A DNA stretch of 64,000 bases from Methylomonas methanica MC09 (GTDB lineage Bacteria; Pseudomonadota; Gammaproteobacteria; Methylococcales; Methylomonadaceae). Location: contig NC_015572.1 of NCBI RefSeq assembly GCF_000214665.1, positions 4,712,001 through 4,776,000 of the forward strand, read 5' to 3'. Positions 53,323-63,125 of the stretch are shown here, one piece after another. The stretch's first letter is position 1, and every line of letters starts with the position of its first letter. Both the position numbers and the translations under genes were made by a program. Below the pieces are notes generated by a model. That model was not told where the DNA came from, did not search any database, and saw only the letters and a list, made by a program, of their open reading frames with translations.

Positions 53323-53817
53323 ATGAAGCCAGTCACAGTATTGTTTGTTGCATCTTCGTTCTTAGCCACGTCGCTCTTAATTGGCTGTACCACCGTTGGG
53401 CAAGGCGCTGGTGAACTCGAGGATAGCGCCCACCACGAAGAACCCGTCACCCTCAGCTGGAAAAGTTCAAATAGCGGTGAGTCGGGAATTCTTAGCGCTA
53501 CATTACTCGACGGTCGGGTATTTTCAGGCCCCTTCTATCAAATCCTGTCTCAAACCGAACTTGATCAAGTCGGGCCGCTTTGGACAGGTTGGGATTACGG
53601 CTGGTACGGCTGGGATTATTGGGGCACAGGCCCTCAAGTCGATTTCGTGACCCGCTACACCGGTAAAGTCGTCGCTAATCTCGCGAGTTCTTCCGGCGAA
53701 CGCATGCGTTGCCGTTTTCATTTGGTTCAACCGTATAAGGGTATGGAGGGAGGCGGAAATGGCGAATGCGAGCTATCAAATCACGACAAACTGAGTGCTT
53801 ATTTTCCAGCGCAATAG
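53323..53817 (+). CDS. Lipoprotein of unknown function
   Basis: A 164-aa lipoprotein (lipobox LLIGCTT, Cys22). The mature part contains SWKSSNSGESGILSATLLDGRVFSGPF, a Trp/Tyr-rich piece (GWDYGWYGWDYWG) and RMRCRFHLVQPYKGMEGGGNGECEL with two further Cys. No named family recognised. It precedes yfdX by about 120 bp and has a GGAGA site. Confidence 0.75.
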   Translation: MKPVTVLFVASSFLATSLLIGCTTVGQGAGELEDSAHHEEPVTLSWKSSNSGESGILSATLLDGRVFSGPFYQILSQTELDQVGPLWTGWDYGWYGWDYWGTGPQVDFVTRYTGKVVANLASSSGERMRCRFHLVQPYKGMEGGGNGECELSNHDKLSAYFPAQ

Positions 53818-53936
53818 CGATGCATATAGCTGGAACAAAAGCGCTCGCCGAATCAAACGGCGATGCTCATATAAGAAGCCCGCCGTACGCTTCTCAAGTA
53901 ATTAACGACCAATTAAAAATCACAGGAGATACGAAA

Positions 53937-54602
53937 ATGACTACTCATAAATTTGTCAAATATATTCCGATATTAACGTTGATATTCGGCTTTTCTTTGC
54001 TGGCACATGAAGTATCCGCCGCAGAAGCGGGTAAAGAGGCGAAAATCCTGGACAAAGTTTCGAAAGAAGGCCAGATGGCTGTGCGCGAACTGAAATGGGC
54101 GCGGGTTGCGATATTCGACGGCAACATCCCGCAAGCCAAGGATTTACTCGGGAAATCCAAGCAGCAGTTGGCCGAAGTTGAAAAACAAGCGCCGGAATTG
54201 ATTGTAACGGTCAAAACCGAGCAAAAAATTGCCGGCAAGACCGTCGATCATGATAAAAAAACCATTACCGACGACTTGGTCCCAATCGATGCGGGATTAA
54301 CTTTAGCTGACGATTTTGTCGTCACGCCCGAAAAACAGGAAAAAATCAACAAGGCCAATGAACATTTGAAAAACAAAGAACCTGCCAAAGCGGTTCAAGT
54401 ACTTAGAGAAGCCGACATCGGCATATCCGTTACGAGAGAGCTGATGCCGGTCAAAAACACTATCAAGCATGTCGATAAAGCGATCGAATTGGTAGATCAA
54501 CATCAATACTATGAAGCCAATCTCGCCTTGAAAGCCGCGCAAGATGGCTTGATTATCGATTCGGTTATTCTTTACGAACCTATTGTGGAACCTACTAAGT
54601 AA
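53937..54602 (+). CDS. yfdX: YfdX family periplasmic protein
   Basis: ATG 53937 follows an AGGAGA site and gives 221 aa with a signal peptide (IPILTLIFGFSLLAHEVSAAEA). The mature helical protein matches YfdX (VSKEGQMAVRELKWARVAIFDGNIPQAKDLLGKSKQQL...). YfdX is linked to acid and other envelope stress and may be a chaperone. The frame is open 57 codons upstream, overlapping the lipoprotein gene, but lacks signals there. Confidence 0.88.
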   Translation: MTTHKFVKYIPILTLIFGFSLLAHEVSAAEAGKEAKILDKVSKEGQMAVRELKWARVAIFDGNIPQAKDLLGKSKQQLAEVEKQAPELIVTVKTEQKIAGKTVDHDKKTITDDLVPIDAGLTLADDFVVTPEKQEKINKANEHLKNKEPAKAVQVLREADIGISVTRELMPVKNTIKHVDKAIELVDQHQYYEANLALKAAQDGLIIDSVILYEPIVEPTK

Positions 54603-54681
54603 TTGGTACATCTACCTGAATCCATCTATATTATGGATGGATTCAGTTATTACCCGCAGTATATTTTTGAGGACTTACGTC

Positions 54682-54888
54682 ATGACTACTCAAACCAAAT
54701 TGTTATTTTTATTGGCTGCGGCTTTAGCAGGATGCGATCAATCCGAGCGCACCCAACCCGCTTCCGAGAATGCGGCAGCCGCAGCAATTTCCGACTCGGA
54801 AAAAGTTGTCGAAAGCAACGTCAAATCAATTGAACAAAATTACGAGCAGCAGTCTTACGACACTTTACCGCCGAAACGTGAAGACTGA
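54682..54888 (+). CDS. Small lipoprotein, unknown
   Basis: 68 aa from ATG 54682 with GAGG upstream. Lipobox ALAGCDQ (about Cys18), then an acidic, Ser/Glu-rich tail with no cysteines or domain. Third of three small envelope genes in a row on the plus strand (lipoprotein, yfdX, this). Confidence 0.65.
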   Translation: MTTQTKLLFLLAAALAGCDQSERTQPASENAAAAAISDSEKVVESNVKSIEQNYEQQSYDTLPPKRED

Positions 54889-54993
54889 TTGCAGGGCTTG
54901 GCACAAACGGCCGTATTAAGGTGTAGTCTTAATTCTAAAATGCGCTCTTTGAAGCATGCTGTTGTTGTCATGGGAGAGTGCTTTGATTAACGA

Positions 54994-56115
54994 TTACAAG
55001 TCAAACCGGTTCGGCAACCAGCCTCTTTCCACGCAATCCCGAAAACTCCAATGCAACATGTTTTCGGTTTTATAACTCCAGAAAAACCAGCCCAGGTATT
55101 TTTCGAAACAGGCCAGTTGGGCGGCGGCATAACCGCGATAGGCCACATTTAACTGAAAGTCGTCCATACCGGCTTGCGGATAATCGAAAGCGCCTTCCGC
55201 CCAAATTTCAGCCATTTTCAGATCCAGCCCCAAGCTCCATTCGCCGACATAGGTCGGTATGCCGGCGTGGCGGATAATCTCCTCAGCCTCGTTTTTCCAG
55301 TCGACCACCGCCTTGTGCATGTGGCCGAATATATCCAGTTCCACATCTTCGCGGATAAAGCATTGGTAGCGGTGGATGTCGAACACTACATTGCGGTATT
55401 GCGGGCCGGACATAAAGCCCTCGTATTCGCGAAAACTGCGAAAACCGTCGTGAAAGATTACCGCCACGTCTTCCGCCCGGCAATGCCGGCGGATAATAGC
55501 GTAACCGGCTTGCGTAAAGCGTTTGAGTAATTCGGTGTCGATATCCCAGCGCGGTTCGTTGAGCACTTCTATGCCGCATAACGCGGGATGCCCGCCATAT
55601 CGCTGCGCCAAGCGTTCCAGGGTTTTTAAGGCATAATCGATATATTCCTGCCGGGTATGCCATTCGCAAACATCCTGAATGCCGCCGTTATCGAAGCCGT
55701 TCTGGCAACCGGGCGCGGCATGCAGATCCACGACCACGAGCAGGCCGAATTCCTGCGCCCAAGCGAAGGCTTGGTCCAATATTTCCACACCGCCTTGTAC
55801 AAAAGGATAAGGCTTATCGCCATAGCTGGCATGATACGGATAATCGGCTTCGAACAACCAATGGCCGACCGGGATGCGCACGGCATTGATACCAACCCCG
55901 GCCAGCCAGGCGAAATCGTCGCGTTTGATAAAAGTCCGCCAATGCTTTTGCAGTATCCATTCGGCTTTATCGCCCAATTCGACGCACCAAGCGGTTTCGT
56001 CGCGCGCCGCCATGCCGCTAAACAAACTCGGTGTCATCCATTTTTCCAATACCAGCCAGCCGCCCAAATTGACGCCGCGCAGTTTTTTACCGTGTTTGCT
56101 TAGCTCATTTTGCAT
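54994..56115 (-). CDS. Glycoside hydrolase family 5, exo-1,3-beta-glucanase-like
   Basis: A 373-aa (beta/alpha)8 enzyme without a signal peptide, so cytoplasmic. The start LRGVNLGGWLVLEKWMTPSLFSG is typical of exo-beta-1,3-glucanase type GH5. The acid/base Glu is in GIEVLNEPRWD and the nucleophile in YVGEWSLG. It lies 7 bp after the ABC gene on the same strand. It may process an internal or imported beta-glucan-like sugar. Confidence 0.88.
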   Translation of the reverse strand: MQNELSKHGKKLRGVNLGGWLVLEKWMTPSLFSGMAARDETAWCVELGDKAEWILQKHWRTFIKRDDFAWLAGVGINAVRIPVGHWLFEADYPYHASYGDKPYPFVQGGVEILDQAFAWAQEFGLLVVVDLHAAPGCQNGFDNGGIQDVCEWHTRQEYIDYALKTLERLAQRYGGHPALCGIEVLNEPRWDIDTELLKRFTQAGYAIIRRHCRAEDVAVIFHDGFRSFREYEGFMSGPQYRNVVFDIHRYQCFIREDVELDIFGHMHKAVVDWKNEAEEIIRHAGIPTYVGEWSLGLDLKMAEIWAEGAFDYPQAGMDDFQLNVAYRGYAAAQLACFEKYLGWFFWSYKTENMLHWSFRDCVERGWLPNRFDL

Positions 56116-56122
56116 TTTTGCC

Positions 56123-57823
56123 TCAATTCAAGACGATACGGCGCTTGTGCATCGCTTGGATGGTAGGTTGTTTGGTAATCGTCAACACTGCGGAATCCGG
56201 CAGCTTGCGGTTGATGATTTTGATCATATCCACTTCGCCTTCCGGATCCAGGGAGTCGAAGGCTTCCTGCATCATGATCCACTTGGGTTTTTGCAATAAC
56301 ACCCTGACCAAACCCAAACGCTGTTGTTGTTCCCGCTCCAGATTTTTTTCCCAATCGCCGACATCGTCCAATTGCGGAATCAATTCGCCGGCACCGGCCA
56401 ATCTCAGCGCATATTCAAGATCGTCCTGGCCGAAATCTTTGCTGCTGGAGGGATAGCAAATCGCCGAACGCAGCTTGCCGGTGGGTAAAAACGGCCGCGG
56501 CGGCATGAAAAACATCGGCTCGTCATCGGGCAATTCGATGGTGCCTTCGCCCCATGGCCAGAGACCGGCAATGGCTTTAAACAGTTTATTGCCGGTAAAG
56601 GCGTTACCGGCAATCAATACCCGCTCCCCGGCTTTAATGGTGTCGCTGAATGATTCGATACACACGATACCGTCCAGGCGGGACAGGCACAGATTTTTAA
56701 AGCGTAATACCGACCGATCTGTTTTTACCAAGTGGATGCGGTGCGGATCGGGTTTGGCGATTTCCTTTTCCAGTTGCTCCAACGCCCCCGCCAAGCCCAA
56801 CACCCGCTCTACAGAAGCGCGCCACTCGGCGACCTTACCCATGTTATCCACCGGCCACGACAAGGCCGAAACCATGTGTTGAAAGGACTGCGCCGATTGC
56901 ATCAGCGCCCCCAAAGTAATACTGCCGAGTATGTAGCGGGGTGCAGACACCAAGATAGGAAACGCCATCGACAACACCGAATAGCCGGAACTGAAGAACA
57001 TGATCCGCTCCCAAGCCTTGGTTTGTTGATTCCAGGCATCAACGATGTCGCCGAACAAACGATGGAAATGCGGGTTCTCGTGACGCTCGCCGTGTATCAG
57101 TGCGATCGCCAGCGAGTTTTCGCGGGCTTTTACCAAGGCAAAGCGGAAATTGGCTTCCACGGTTTGCCGGTCGTCGGTGGCCTTGGTTAAGGGACGGCCG
57201 ATCCACCAGCCCAGCATGGACGCGCTGGCCGCATAGATCATGGCGATCCAGACCAAATGGCCCAGAATCGGAATTTCCACAATCCCTAAATCCAAAATAA
57301 CGGTACCGGACAGATCCCAGAGAATTTGAGTAAAACTCACCAGCAACAGCAAACTGTAAAACAAGCTATGAATCAAATCGATGGCATATTCGGTGGCGAT
57401 ACGTACATCCTCGGCAATCCGCCCATCGGGATTATCGTGTTTGCCGGGAATATGCGTCACCAAATAATGCCGGCCATCGTTCATCCACTGGCCTATCAGT
57501 TTATCCGTCAGCCAGCCGCGCCAATCCAGTTGTATACGGCGTTTAACCGCCAAGTGGGCAACGGTGACGGCAATATTGGCGATAAATATTAATACGATCA
57601 GACCGATTTGCGTGAACAGTCTGGACATCGAGCGTTGATCCAAGGCGTCGAATAAATCGGCGCTCCATACCGTGATATAGACCGAGACGGCAATTTGCAA
57701 TACCGTAAGAACCAGCAAAGCCAAGGACAAACCGCGAATCGTATTTTTATGCTCGGAATTCCAGTAAGGACCGGCTAAGCGGATAAATTGAATGAAAAAT
57801 CTGCTGGTCTTTTGCAATGCCAT
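56123..57823 (-). CDS. ABC exporter-like protein (SbmA/YddA type) with degenerate ATPase domain
   Basis: 566 aa: membrane domain (about 1-330) of the SbmA_BacA type, with WRGWLTDKLIGQWMNDGRHYL and NPDGRIAEDVRIATEYAIDL, then a nucleotide-binding domain. The Walker A reads GNAFTGNKLF, with Asn where the Lys should be; the signature is LEREQQQRL instead of LSxGEQQR; Walker B is IMMQEAFDSLD with Gln for Asp. ATP hydrolysis is doubtful. The family normally moves peptides or cofactors. Its neighbour is a GH5 enzyme. Confidence 0.85.
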   Translation of the reverse strand: MALQKTSRFFIQFIRLAGPYWNSEHKNTIRGLSLALLVLTVLQIAVSVYITVWSADLFDALDQRSMSRLFTQIGLIVLIFIANIAVTVAHLAVKRRIQLDWRGWLTDKLIGQWMNDGRHYLVTHIPGKHDNPDGRIAEDVRIATEYAIDLIHSLFYSLLLLVSFTQILWDLSGTVILDLGIVEIPILGHLVWIAMIYAASASMLGWWIGRPLTKATDDRQTVEANFRFALVKARENSLAIALIHGERHENPHFHRLFGDIVDAWNQQTKAWERIMFFSSGYSVLSMAFPILVSAPRYILGSITLGALMQSAQSFQHMVSALSWPVDNMGKVAEWRASVERVLGLAGALEQLEKEIAKPDPHRIHLVKTDRSVLRFKNLCLSRLDGIVCIESFSDTIKAGERVLIAGNAFTGNKLFKAIAGLWPWGEGTIELPDDEPMFFMPPRPFLPTGKLRSAICYPSSSKDFGQDDLEYALRLAGAGELIPQLDDVGDWEKNLEREQQQRLGLVRVLLQKPKWIMMQEAFDSLDPEGEVDMIKIINRKLPDSAVLTITKQPTIQAMHKRRIVLN

Positions 57824-57951
57824 ACTCCTATCTCGGGTCAGCAGGCAATATACAAATTAGCCGTACTAATAACAATAAAAAGTATTGCCGACGGAGAATG
57901 GCTTCCAGAGTAAAGATGTAATCGGCTTTCTAGTTTTACTCAGGCACGCAT

Positions 57952-57991
57952 AAAAAAGCCGGCTTGGTTTTAAAACCAAGCCGGCTTTTTT
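57952..57991. terminator. Strong bidirectional-type terminator downstream of rho
   Basis: A perfect 40-bp palindrome centred at 57971/57972: A6-GCCGGCTTGG-TTTTAAAA-CCAAGCCGGC-T6. It lies 15 bp beyond the rho stop codon. Confidence 0.92.
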
Positions 57992-58006
57992 GGGTTTAAA
58001 CAATGC

Positions 58007-59263
58007 TTAGCGCTTCATGGAATCGAAAAACTCGGCATTGGTTTTAAAGTCCTTGAGTTTGCCCAGTAAAAATTCGGACGCCGCCAATTCGTCCATGGGC
58101 TGTAAAATTTTGCGTAAAATCCAGGTTTTTTGCAGTTCGTCCGGGTCGACCAGATATTCTTCGCGGCGGGTGCCGGAACGGTTGATGTTGATGGCGGGAT
58201 AAATACGTTTTTCGGCAATTTTACGTTCCAGATGCAACTCCATGTTGCCGGTGCCTTTAAATTCCTCAAAAATCACTTCGTCCATACGGGAGCCGGTTTC
58301 CACCAGGGCAGTGGCAATAATGGTCAAACTGCCGCCTTCCTCGATGTTTCTGGCCGCCCCAAAGAAACGCTTGGGTTTTTCCAGGGCATTGGCATCCACA
58401 CCGCCCGATAACAATTTGCCGGAGGACGGCACCACCATGTTGTAGGCACGTGCCAGACGGGTAATGGAGTCTAACAGGATGACCACATCGTGTTTATGCT
58501 CGACCATGCGCCGGGCTTTTTCGATCACCATATCCGCGACCTGTACATGGCGACTAGCCGGTTCGTCAAAGGTACTGGATACCACTTCGCCGCGCACGCA
58601 GCGCTCCATTTCCGTCACCTCTTCCGGGCGCTCGTCGATCAGCAACACGATCAGGTAGCATTCCGGATTCTTTTCGGCGATGGCATGCGCAATGCTTTGC
58701 ATGATCATGGTTTTACCGGCCTTTGGCGGAGAGACGATCAAGCCCCGCTGACCTTTACCGATAGGCGCAACCAAATCGATAATACGGGCGGTTAAGTCTT
58801 CGCTGGTACCGTTGCCCTGTTCCAAACGGAACCGTTTGTTGGCAAATAACGGTGTAAGGTTAGAAAAGGAAATTTTGTTTTTGGCGTGTTCGGGCGATTC
58901 GAAGTTGATGCTTTCGACTTTTAGCATCGCGAAATAACGCTCGCCTTCCTTGGGAGGACGAATTTTACCGCTGACCGTATCGCCGGTGCGTAAACCGAAA
59001 CGTCTGATTTGGCTGGGCGAGACGTAAATGTCATCCGGTCCCGCCAGATAGGAACAGCCGGGCGTGCGCAAAAAACCAAAACCGTCTTGTAATATTTCTA
59101 AAACACCATCCCCAAATATATCTTCACCGCTTTTTGCCTGTTTCTTCAGTATGGAGAAAATTAATTCCTGCTTTCGAGCTCTGTCGATATTTTCTAGTCC
59201 TAGGGATTCGGCGATAGCAATAATTTCACTGACTTGTTTAAGTTTTAACTCGGTAAGATTCAT
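58007..59263 (-). CDS. rho: Transcription termination factor Rho
   Basis: RNA-dependent ATPase helicase. ATG 59263 gives 418 aa, the usual length; the frame is open 12 codons upstream. N-terminal [25 protein letters not shown]-binding domain ([35 protein letters not shown]), Walker [28 protein letters not shown], and Q/R loops. Highly conserved; single gene unit between trxA and the terminator. Confidence 0.98.
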   Translation of the reverse strand: MNLTELKLKQVSEIIAIAESLGLENIDRARKQELIFSILKKQAKSGEDIFGDGVLEILQDGFGFLRTPGCSYLAGPDDIYVSPSQIRRFGLRTGDTVSGKIRPPKEGERYFAMLKVESINFESPEHAKNKISFSNLTPLFANKRFRLEQGNGTSEDLTARIIDLVAPIGKGQRGLIVSPPKAGKTMIMQSIAHAIAEKNPECYLIVLLIDERPEEVTEMERCVRGEVVSSTFDEPASRHVQVADMVIEKARRMVEHKHDVVILLDSITRLARAYNMVVPSSGKLLSGGVDANALEKPKRFFGAARNIEEGGSLTIIATALVETGSRMDEVIFEEFKGTGNMELHLERKIAEKRIYPAININRSGTRREEYLVDPDELQKTWILRKILQPMDELAASEFLLGKLKDFKTNAEFFDSMKR

Positions 59264-59440
59264 AAGGCTTAAGGGGAAAGAAGAAAAGCAAAACGGCATG
59301 AAACCGTTTATGGCAGAGGTCGTTGTTGGAAAAAGTTATGAAGATTATGGATGCGTAAGAAGCAAGCGCGGACGATTTTAGCGCAACAACCGGACTTCTC
59401 AAAACGTTTTTTGAAAAGTCCGACAATTGGGAGCGTTATG

Positions 59441-59767
59441 CTAGATATTGCTATCGATAAATGCGGTCAATTGCGATTTGGTGAGCGCACCCACTTTAGT
59501 CGCTTCCACTTCGCCGCCCTTGAACAGCATCAGCGTCGGAATGCCGCGCACGCCGTAATGTTGCGGTGTTTTAGGGTTTTCATCGATATTCAGTTTGGCA
59601 ATGGTCAATTTGCCTTGATATTCAGCTGCAACTTCATCCAGAACTGGCGCAATCATTTTGCAAGGACCACACCACTCCGCCCAGTAATCGACTAACACCG
59701 GACCGTTGGCTTTAATTACTGTATCGTTAAAATCAGCATCTGATACATGAAGGACTAAGTCGCTCAC
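59441..59767 (-). CDS. trxA: Thioredoxin 1
   Basis: 108 aa from GTG 59767, preceded by GGAG at 6 nt; a GTG 4 codons upstream is also open. Active site WCGPC (Cys33, Cys36). Conserved Asp in VLVDYWAEW and cis-Pro in GIPTLMLF. Located before rho, as in many gammaproteobacteria. Confidence 0.97.
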   Translation of the reverse strand: MSDLVLHVSDADFNDTVIKANGPVLVDYWAEWCGPCKMIAPVLDEVAAEYQGKLTIAKLNIDENPKTPQHYGVRGIPTLMLFKGGEVEATKVGALTKSQLTAFIDSNI

Positions 59768-59868
59768 GCCATTCTCCACTAGTTTACAAAGCCAAAACTA
59801 TAGTAATGTCTACCCGTAATTGTCAATCGATTTCATCGGAACGGCATTTTACGATATGCTATCAGGCT

Positions 59869-61203
59869 ATGAAAAAAGCACATCTGACGGAAACACGTTT
59901 TAGCAATCTGGAGCTTTCCGACTCCATTATCAAAAGCCTTAAGGAAGCAGGATTTATCAACTGTACCCCAATACAGGATAAGTCTTTGCCGCTAGCGTTA
60001 CGCGACAAAGACGTCGCGGGCCAGGCGCAAACCGGCACCGGCAAGACCGCCAGCTTCCTGCTGGCCACTTTTCAGCGCTTAATCAACGACGAAAGCGAAC
60101 AGATCAAAAATCCCCGGGCCCTGATTTTGGCCCCCACCCGGGAACTGGCGATTCAGATTCATAAAGACGCCTTGGTGCTGGGTAAATATTTAAATTTAAA
60201 GTTCGCCTTGATTTACGGCGGCACCGATTATCAAAAACAGCTCGATAAACTTAAAACCAATGTCGACATCATCATCGGCACCCCCGGGCGTATCATCGAC
60301 TTTTATAAACAGGGCGCCTTCACGCTGGAGAATATTCAGGTCACGGTGATGGACGAGGCGGACCGGATGTTCGACTTGGGCTTTATCAAGGATATCCGCT
60401 TCCTGTTGCGCCGTATGCCGCCGCCGGAAAAACGTCTGAACCTGCTATTTTCGGCCACGCTGTCGTATAAAGTGACCGAACTGGCTTACGAGCACATGAA
60501 TAACCCGGTGTTGATCCGGATCGAATCGGAGGAAGTCACCTCCAAGGCCATTAATCAAATCGCCTATTGCCCGGCCAACGACCAGAAAATCCCGCTGTTA
60601 CTGGGCTTGCTGAAATATCACCAGCCGCAACGCAGTATCGTTTTCGTCAATACCAAACGCTGCGCTGAACGGCTTGACGACTATCTGGAAGCCAATGGTT
60701 ACAAGGTTGCCATGCTCAGCGGCGATGTGCCGCAGGAAAAGCGCCAACGCCTGTTGAATGATTTTCAGGAAAACCGGGTCACGCTGTTGATAGCCACCGA
60801 CGTGGCGGCCCGCGGCTTGCATATTCCCGACGTCTCGCATGTGTTCAATTACGACCTGCCGCAGGACGTGGAAGATTACGTGCACCGCATCGGCCGTACC
60901 GCCCGCTTCGGCGCCAGCGGCGAAGCCATCAGCTTTATTTGCGAGGAATACGCGTATTCGATGCCGGATATCGAAGACTATATCGGCGAAAAAGTGCCGG
61001 TCACGTCAATTACCCCGGAATTGCTGGTCGAAGAGGTCGTCAAACCGCAGCGAAAAGAGCCGCGCGAAAGAGTCGTCCCGCACGACAAGCGCGCGCCTCA
61101 ACGCCCGCGCCAAGACCGCAAACCCAGGGAATTCAAGCCTAAGAGCGCGGAAGCAGCCCCTTCGTCAGCGCCCGAAAATCCTCCACTGCCGGAAACTCCG
61201 TAA
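59869..61203 (+). CDS. rhlB: DEAD-box RNA helicase RhlB
   Basis: ATP-dependent RNA helicase of the degradosome. ATG 59869 gives 444 aa starting MKKAHLTETRF, typical for RhlB; the frame is open 21 codons upstream. Motifs: Q motif (FINCTPIQDKSLP), AQTGTGKTASF, PTRELAIQI, DEAD (VMDEADRMFD), SAT, and HRIGRTARFG. Arg/Pro-rich tail (about 400-444). Its 3' end overlaps the convergent yrfG by 65 bp. Confidence 0.95.
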   Translation: MKKAHLTETRFSNLELSDSIIKSLKEAGFINCTPIQDKSLPLALRDKDVAGQAQTGTGKTASFLLATFQRLINDESEQIKNPRALILAPTRELAIQIHKDALVLGKYLNLKFALIYGGTDYQKQLDKLKTNVDIIIGTPGRIIDFYKQGAFTLENIQVTVMDEADRMFDLGFIKDIRFLLRRMPPPEKRLNLLFSATLSYKVTELAYEHMNNPVLIRIESEEVTSKAINQIAYCPANDQKIPLLLGLLKYHQPQRSIVFVNTKRCAERLDDYLEANGYKVAMLSGDVPQEKRQRLLNDFQENRVTLLIATDVAARGLHIPDVSHVFNYDLPQDVEDYVHRIGRTARFGASGEAISFICEEYAYSMPDIEDYIGEKVPVTSITPELLVEEVVKPQRKEPRERVVPHDKRAPQRPRQDRKPREFKPKSAEAAPSSAPENPPLPETP

Positions 61204-61807
61204 TGTCCCGAGCCGGCGCCCGGCTATCCGGTTTGCTGATCGAAACCAAATGGGCAATGCCGAAACCTTGCGCCGCGCGCAATACCGGCAAACTGTCGTC
61301 GACCAGCAGGCAGCTGTGTTTTTCGAATACGTGATTAGCCTGTAGTGTCTGCCAAAAACCCAGGTGCTCCTTGGCCAATCCATAATCGTGCGAGGAAATA
61401 ATCTGGTCGAAAAAACGCTGCAGACAGGTTTTTTCCATCTTCAAGCTCAAACTGTCGCGGTGGGCATTGGTAACCAATAGCAAACTCCGCCCGCTGGCGC
61501 GCACCGCTTCCAAAAATTCGGTCACATGCGGATGCACCGCAATCAGGCCAGCCAACTCCTGCTTCAACCCGGCAATATTAAGCTGCAATTCAGCGCTCCA
61601 GTAATCCAGACAATACCACTCCAAACGTCCTTCCATGGCTTTAAAACGCGGCCTTAGTTGATATTTCGCCTCGTCCAGCGACAGCCGATGCAACTCGGCA
61701 AACCGTTGCGGTACGAACTCCTGCCAGAAATGATTATCGAAATTCAAATCCAACAAAGTGCCGTCCATATCCAGCAATACGGTGTCGATATTCGCCCAAT
61801 CCAGCAT
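61139..61807 (-). CDS. yrfG: GMP/IMP nucleotidase YrfG (HAD family)
   Basis: 222-aa HAD hydrolase that dephosphorylates GMP and IMP. Motif I DMDGTLLDL, motif II VTNAHRDSL, motif III/IV CLLVDDSLPVLRAA. The YrfG-typical DLNFDNHFWQEFVP follows motif I. It is convergent with rhlB and divergent from nudE, a common neighbour. Confidence 0.93.
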   Translation of the reverse strand: MLDWANIDTVLLDMDGTLLDLNFDNHFWQEFVPQRFAELHRLSLDEAKYQLRPRFKAMEGRLEWYCLDYWSAELQLNIAGLKQELAGLIAVHPHVTEFLEAVRASGRSLLLVTNAHRDSLSLKMEKTCLQRFFDQIISSHDYGLAKEHLGFWQTLQANHVFEKHSCLLVDDSLPVLRAAQGFGIAHLVSISKPDSRAPARDITEFPAVEDFRALTKGLLPRS

Positions 61808-61914
61808 GTTTGCATCCCATCCATTATGTCGGATAAGGATGGTAGCGAAAAAGCCGGGGCTTTGTCATCTCGCCTCTGTTACGATTAGGCCGTTGACAAC
61901 CGTCCAATTTCGCC

Positions 61915-62475
61915 ATGTCCCGAAAAATGCCCATTATTCACAGCAAGGCTGTCGTCGCAGAAACCCGCCAGTTTCGTATCGAATCGTTACAGCTGGAGTT
62001 TGGCAGCGGCCAGCACCGCCAATACGAACGCTTGGCGCGCAACGGCTCGAACGGCGCGGTATTGGTAGTGCCGATGCTAGACTCTGAAACCGTCCTACTG
62101 GTCAGGGAATACGCCGCCGGCCTGCATCGCTACGAACTGGGCCTGCCCAAAGGCAAAATAGACCCGGGCGAAGATAATTTGCGTGCCGCCAACCGGGAGT
62201 TAAAGGAAGAAGTGGGCTACGGCGCCAAACGCCTACAGCACCTGCACACGGTATCCATGGCGCCCGCCTATCTGGAACATACCATCGACATTATTCTCGC
62301 CGAACAGCTTTACCCGGAAAAACTGGTGGGCGACGAACCGGAAGAGTTGGAAGTGGTGCCGTGGAACATACACGAAATCGACAAACTGATGAGCAGCGGC
62401 GAATGCAGCGAAGCCCGCTCGATTGCCGCGCTTTTTTTAGCTGCGGCCTTTCTGCGCGACCGAATCGATAGCTAA
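61915..62475 (+). CDS. nudE: ADP compounds hydrolase NudE
   Basis: 186-aa Nudix enzyme hydrolysing ADP-ribose, NADH and Ap3A. Complete Nudix box (GKIDPGEDNLRAANRELKEEVG). N-terminal MSRKMPIIHSKAVVAETRQF; VLLVREYAAGLHRYELGLPKG ahead of the box. Divergent from yrfG (as in other gammaproteobacteria). Its 3' end overlaps convergent ampD by 39 bp. Confidence 0.94.
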   Translation: MSRKMPIIHSKAVVAETRQFRIESLQLEFGSGQHRQYERLARNGSNGAVLVVPMLDSETVLLVREYAAGLHRYELGLPKGKIDPGEDNLRAANRELKEEVGYGAKRLQHLHTVSMAPAYLEHTIDIILAEQLYPEKLVGDEPEELEVVPWNIHEIDKLMSSGECSEARSIAALFLAAAFLRDRIDS

Positions 62476-63009
62476 CCCGGCACGATATCGCCGCCAATCG
62501 AAGCGCCCACCCGGATCGTCTTTTCTGCCCGGCGCAATATCGCTATGTCCGACTATCCGTTCCAGATTAAGCTTGGGATAGTGCGTGAGCAATAGCTGCG
62601 TAAGCTCTATCAATTTTTGATACTGCGGCTCGCAATAAGACTGATTCACCGACCCTTCCAACTCAATGCCGATGGAAAAATCATTGCACCGCTCCCGCCC
62701 CTGGTAGCACGACACGCCCGCATGCCAGGCTCGCTGATCGAACGGCACAAATTGCAGTAGCTCGCCATCCCGGCGTATCACTACGTGCGCGGAAACCCGG
62801 AGCCGGGCTATTTCCTGAAAATACGGATGTGCGTCGGTATCCAAGTGATTACAAAATAATTGCTCGATATAAGGACCGCCAAACTGCTCTGGCGGCAAGC
62901 TGATGCAATGAATCACCAGCAGAGAAATATCGGCGGCATCGGGTCTGGCATCGCAGTTGGGAGAATACCGAAACGGCGCGCTGTCAATGCGATGGTCGAG
63001 AATCTTCAT
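62437..63009 (-). CDS. ampD: 1,6-anhydro-N-acetylmuramyl-L-alanine amidase AmpD
   Basis: 190-aa cytosolic zinc amidase for muropeptide recycling. Zinc residues: His in LLVIHCISLPP, His in RAWHAGVS and the HSDIAPGRKDDPG motif with Asp. It complements the MltB-like enzyme, whose anhydro products it recycles. Convergent with nudE; divergent from nadC. Confidence 0.95.
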   Translation of the reverse strand: MKILDHRIDSAPFRYSPNCDARPDAADISLLVIHCISLPPEQFGGPYIEQLFCNHLDTDAHPYFQEIARLRVSAHVVIRRDGELLQFVPFDQRAWHAGVSCYQGRERCNDFSIGIELEGSVNQSYCEPQYQKLIELTQLLLTHYPKLNLERIVGHSDIAPGRKDDPGGRFDWRRYRAGLAIDSVAQKGRS

Positions 63010-63125
63010 TCGGCTGCATCAGTGTAAATGGTAAATATTCCCATAATTCGGCATAAGCTAATAGCCCTAGCTGTCTTTCGGCTTGGTTTATAATGCCGCA
63101 TCTTAGAATTAATACTTGGACACCC

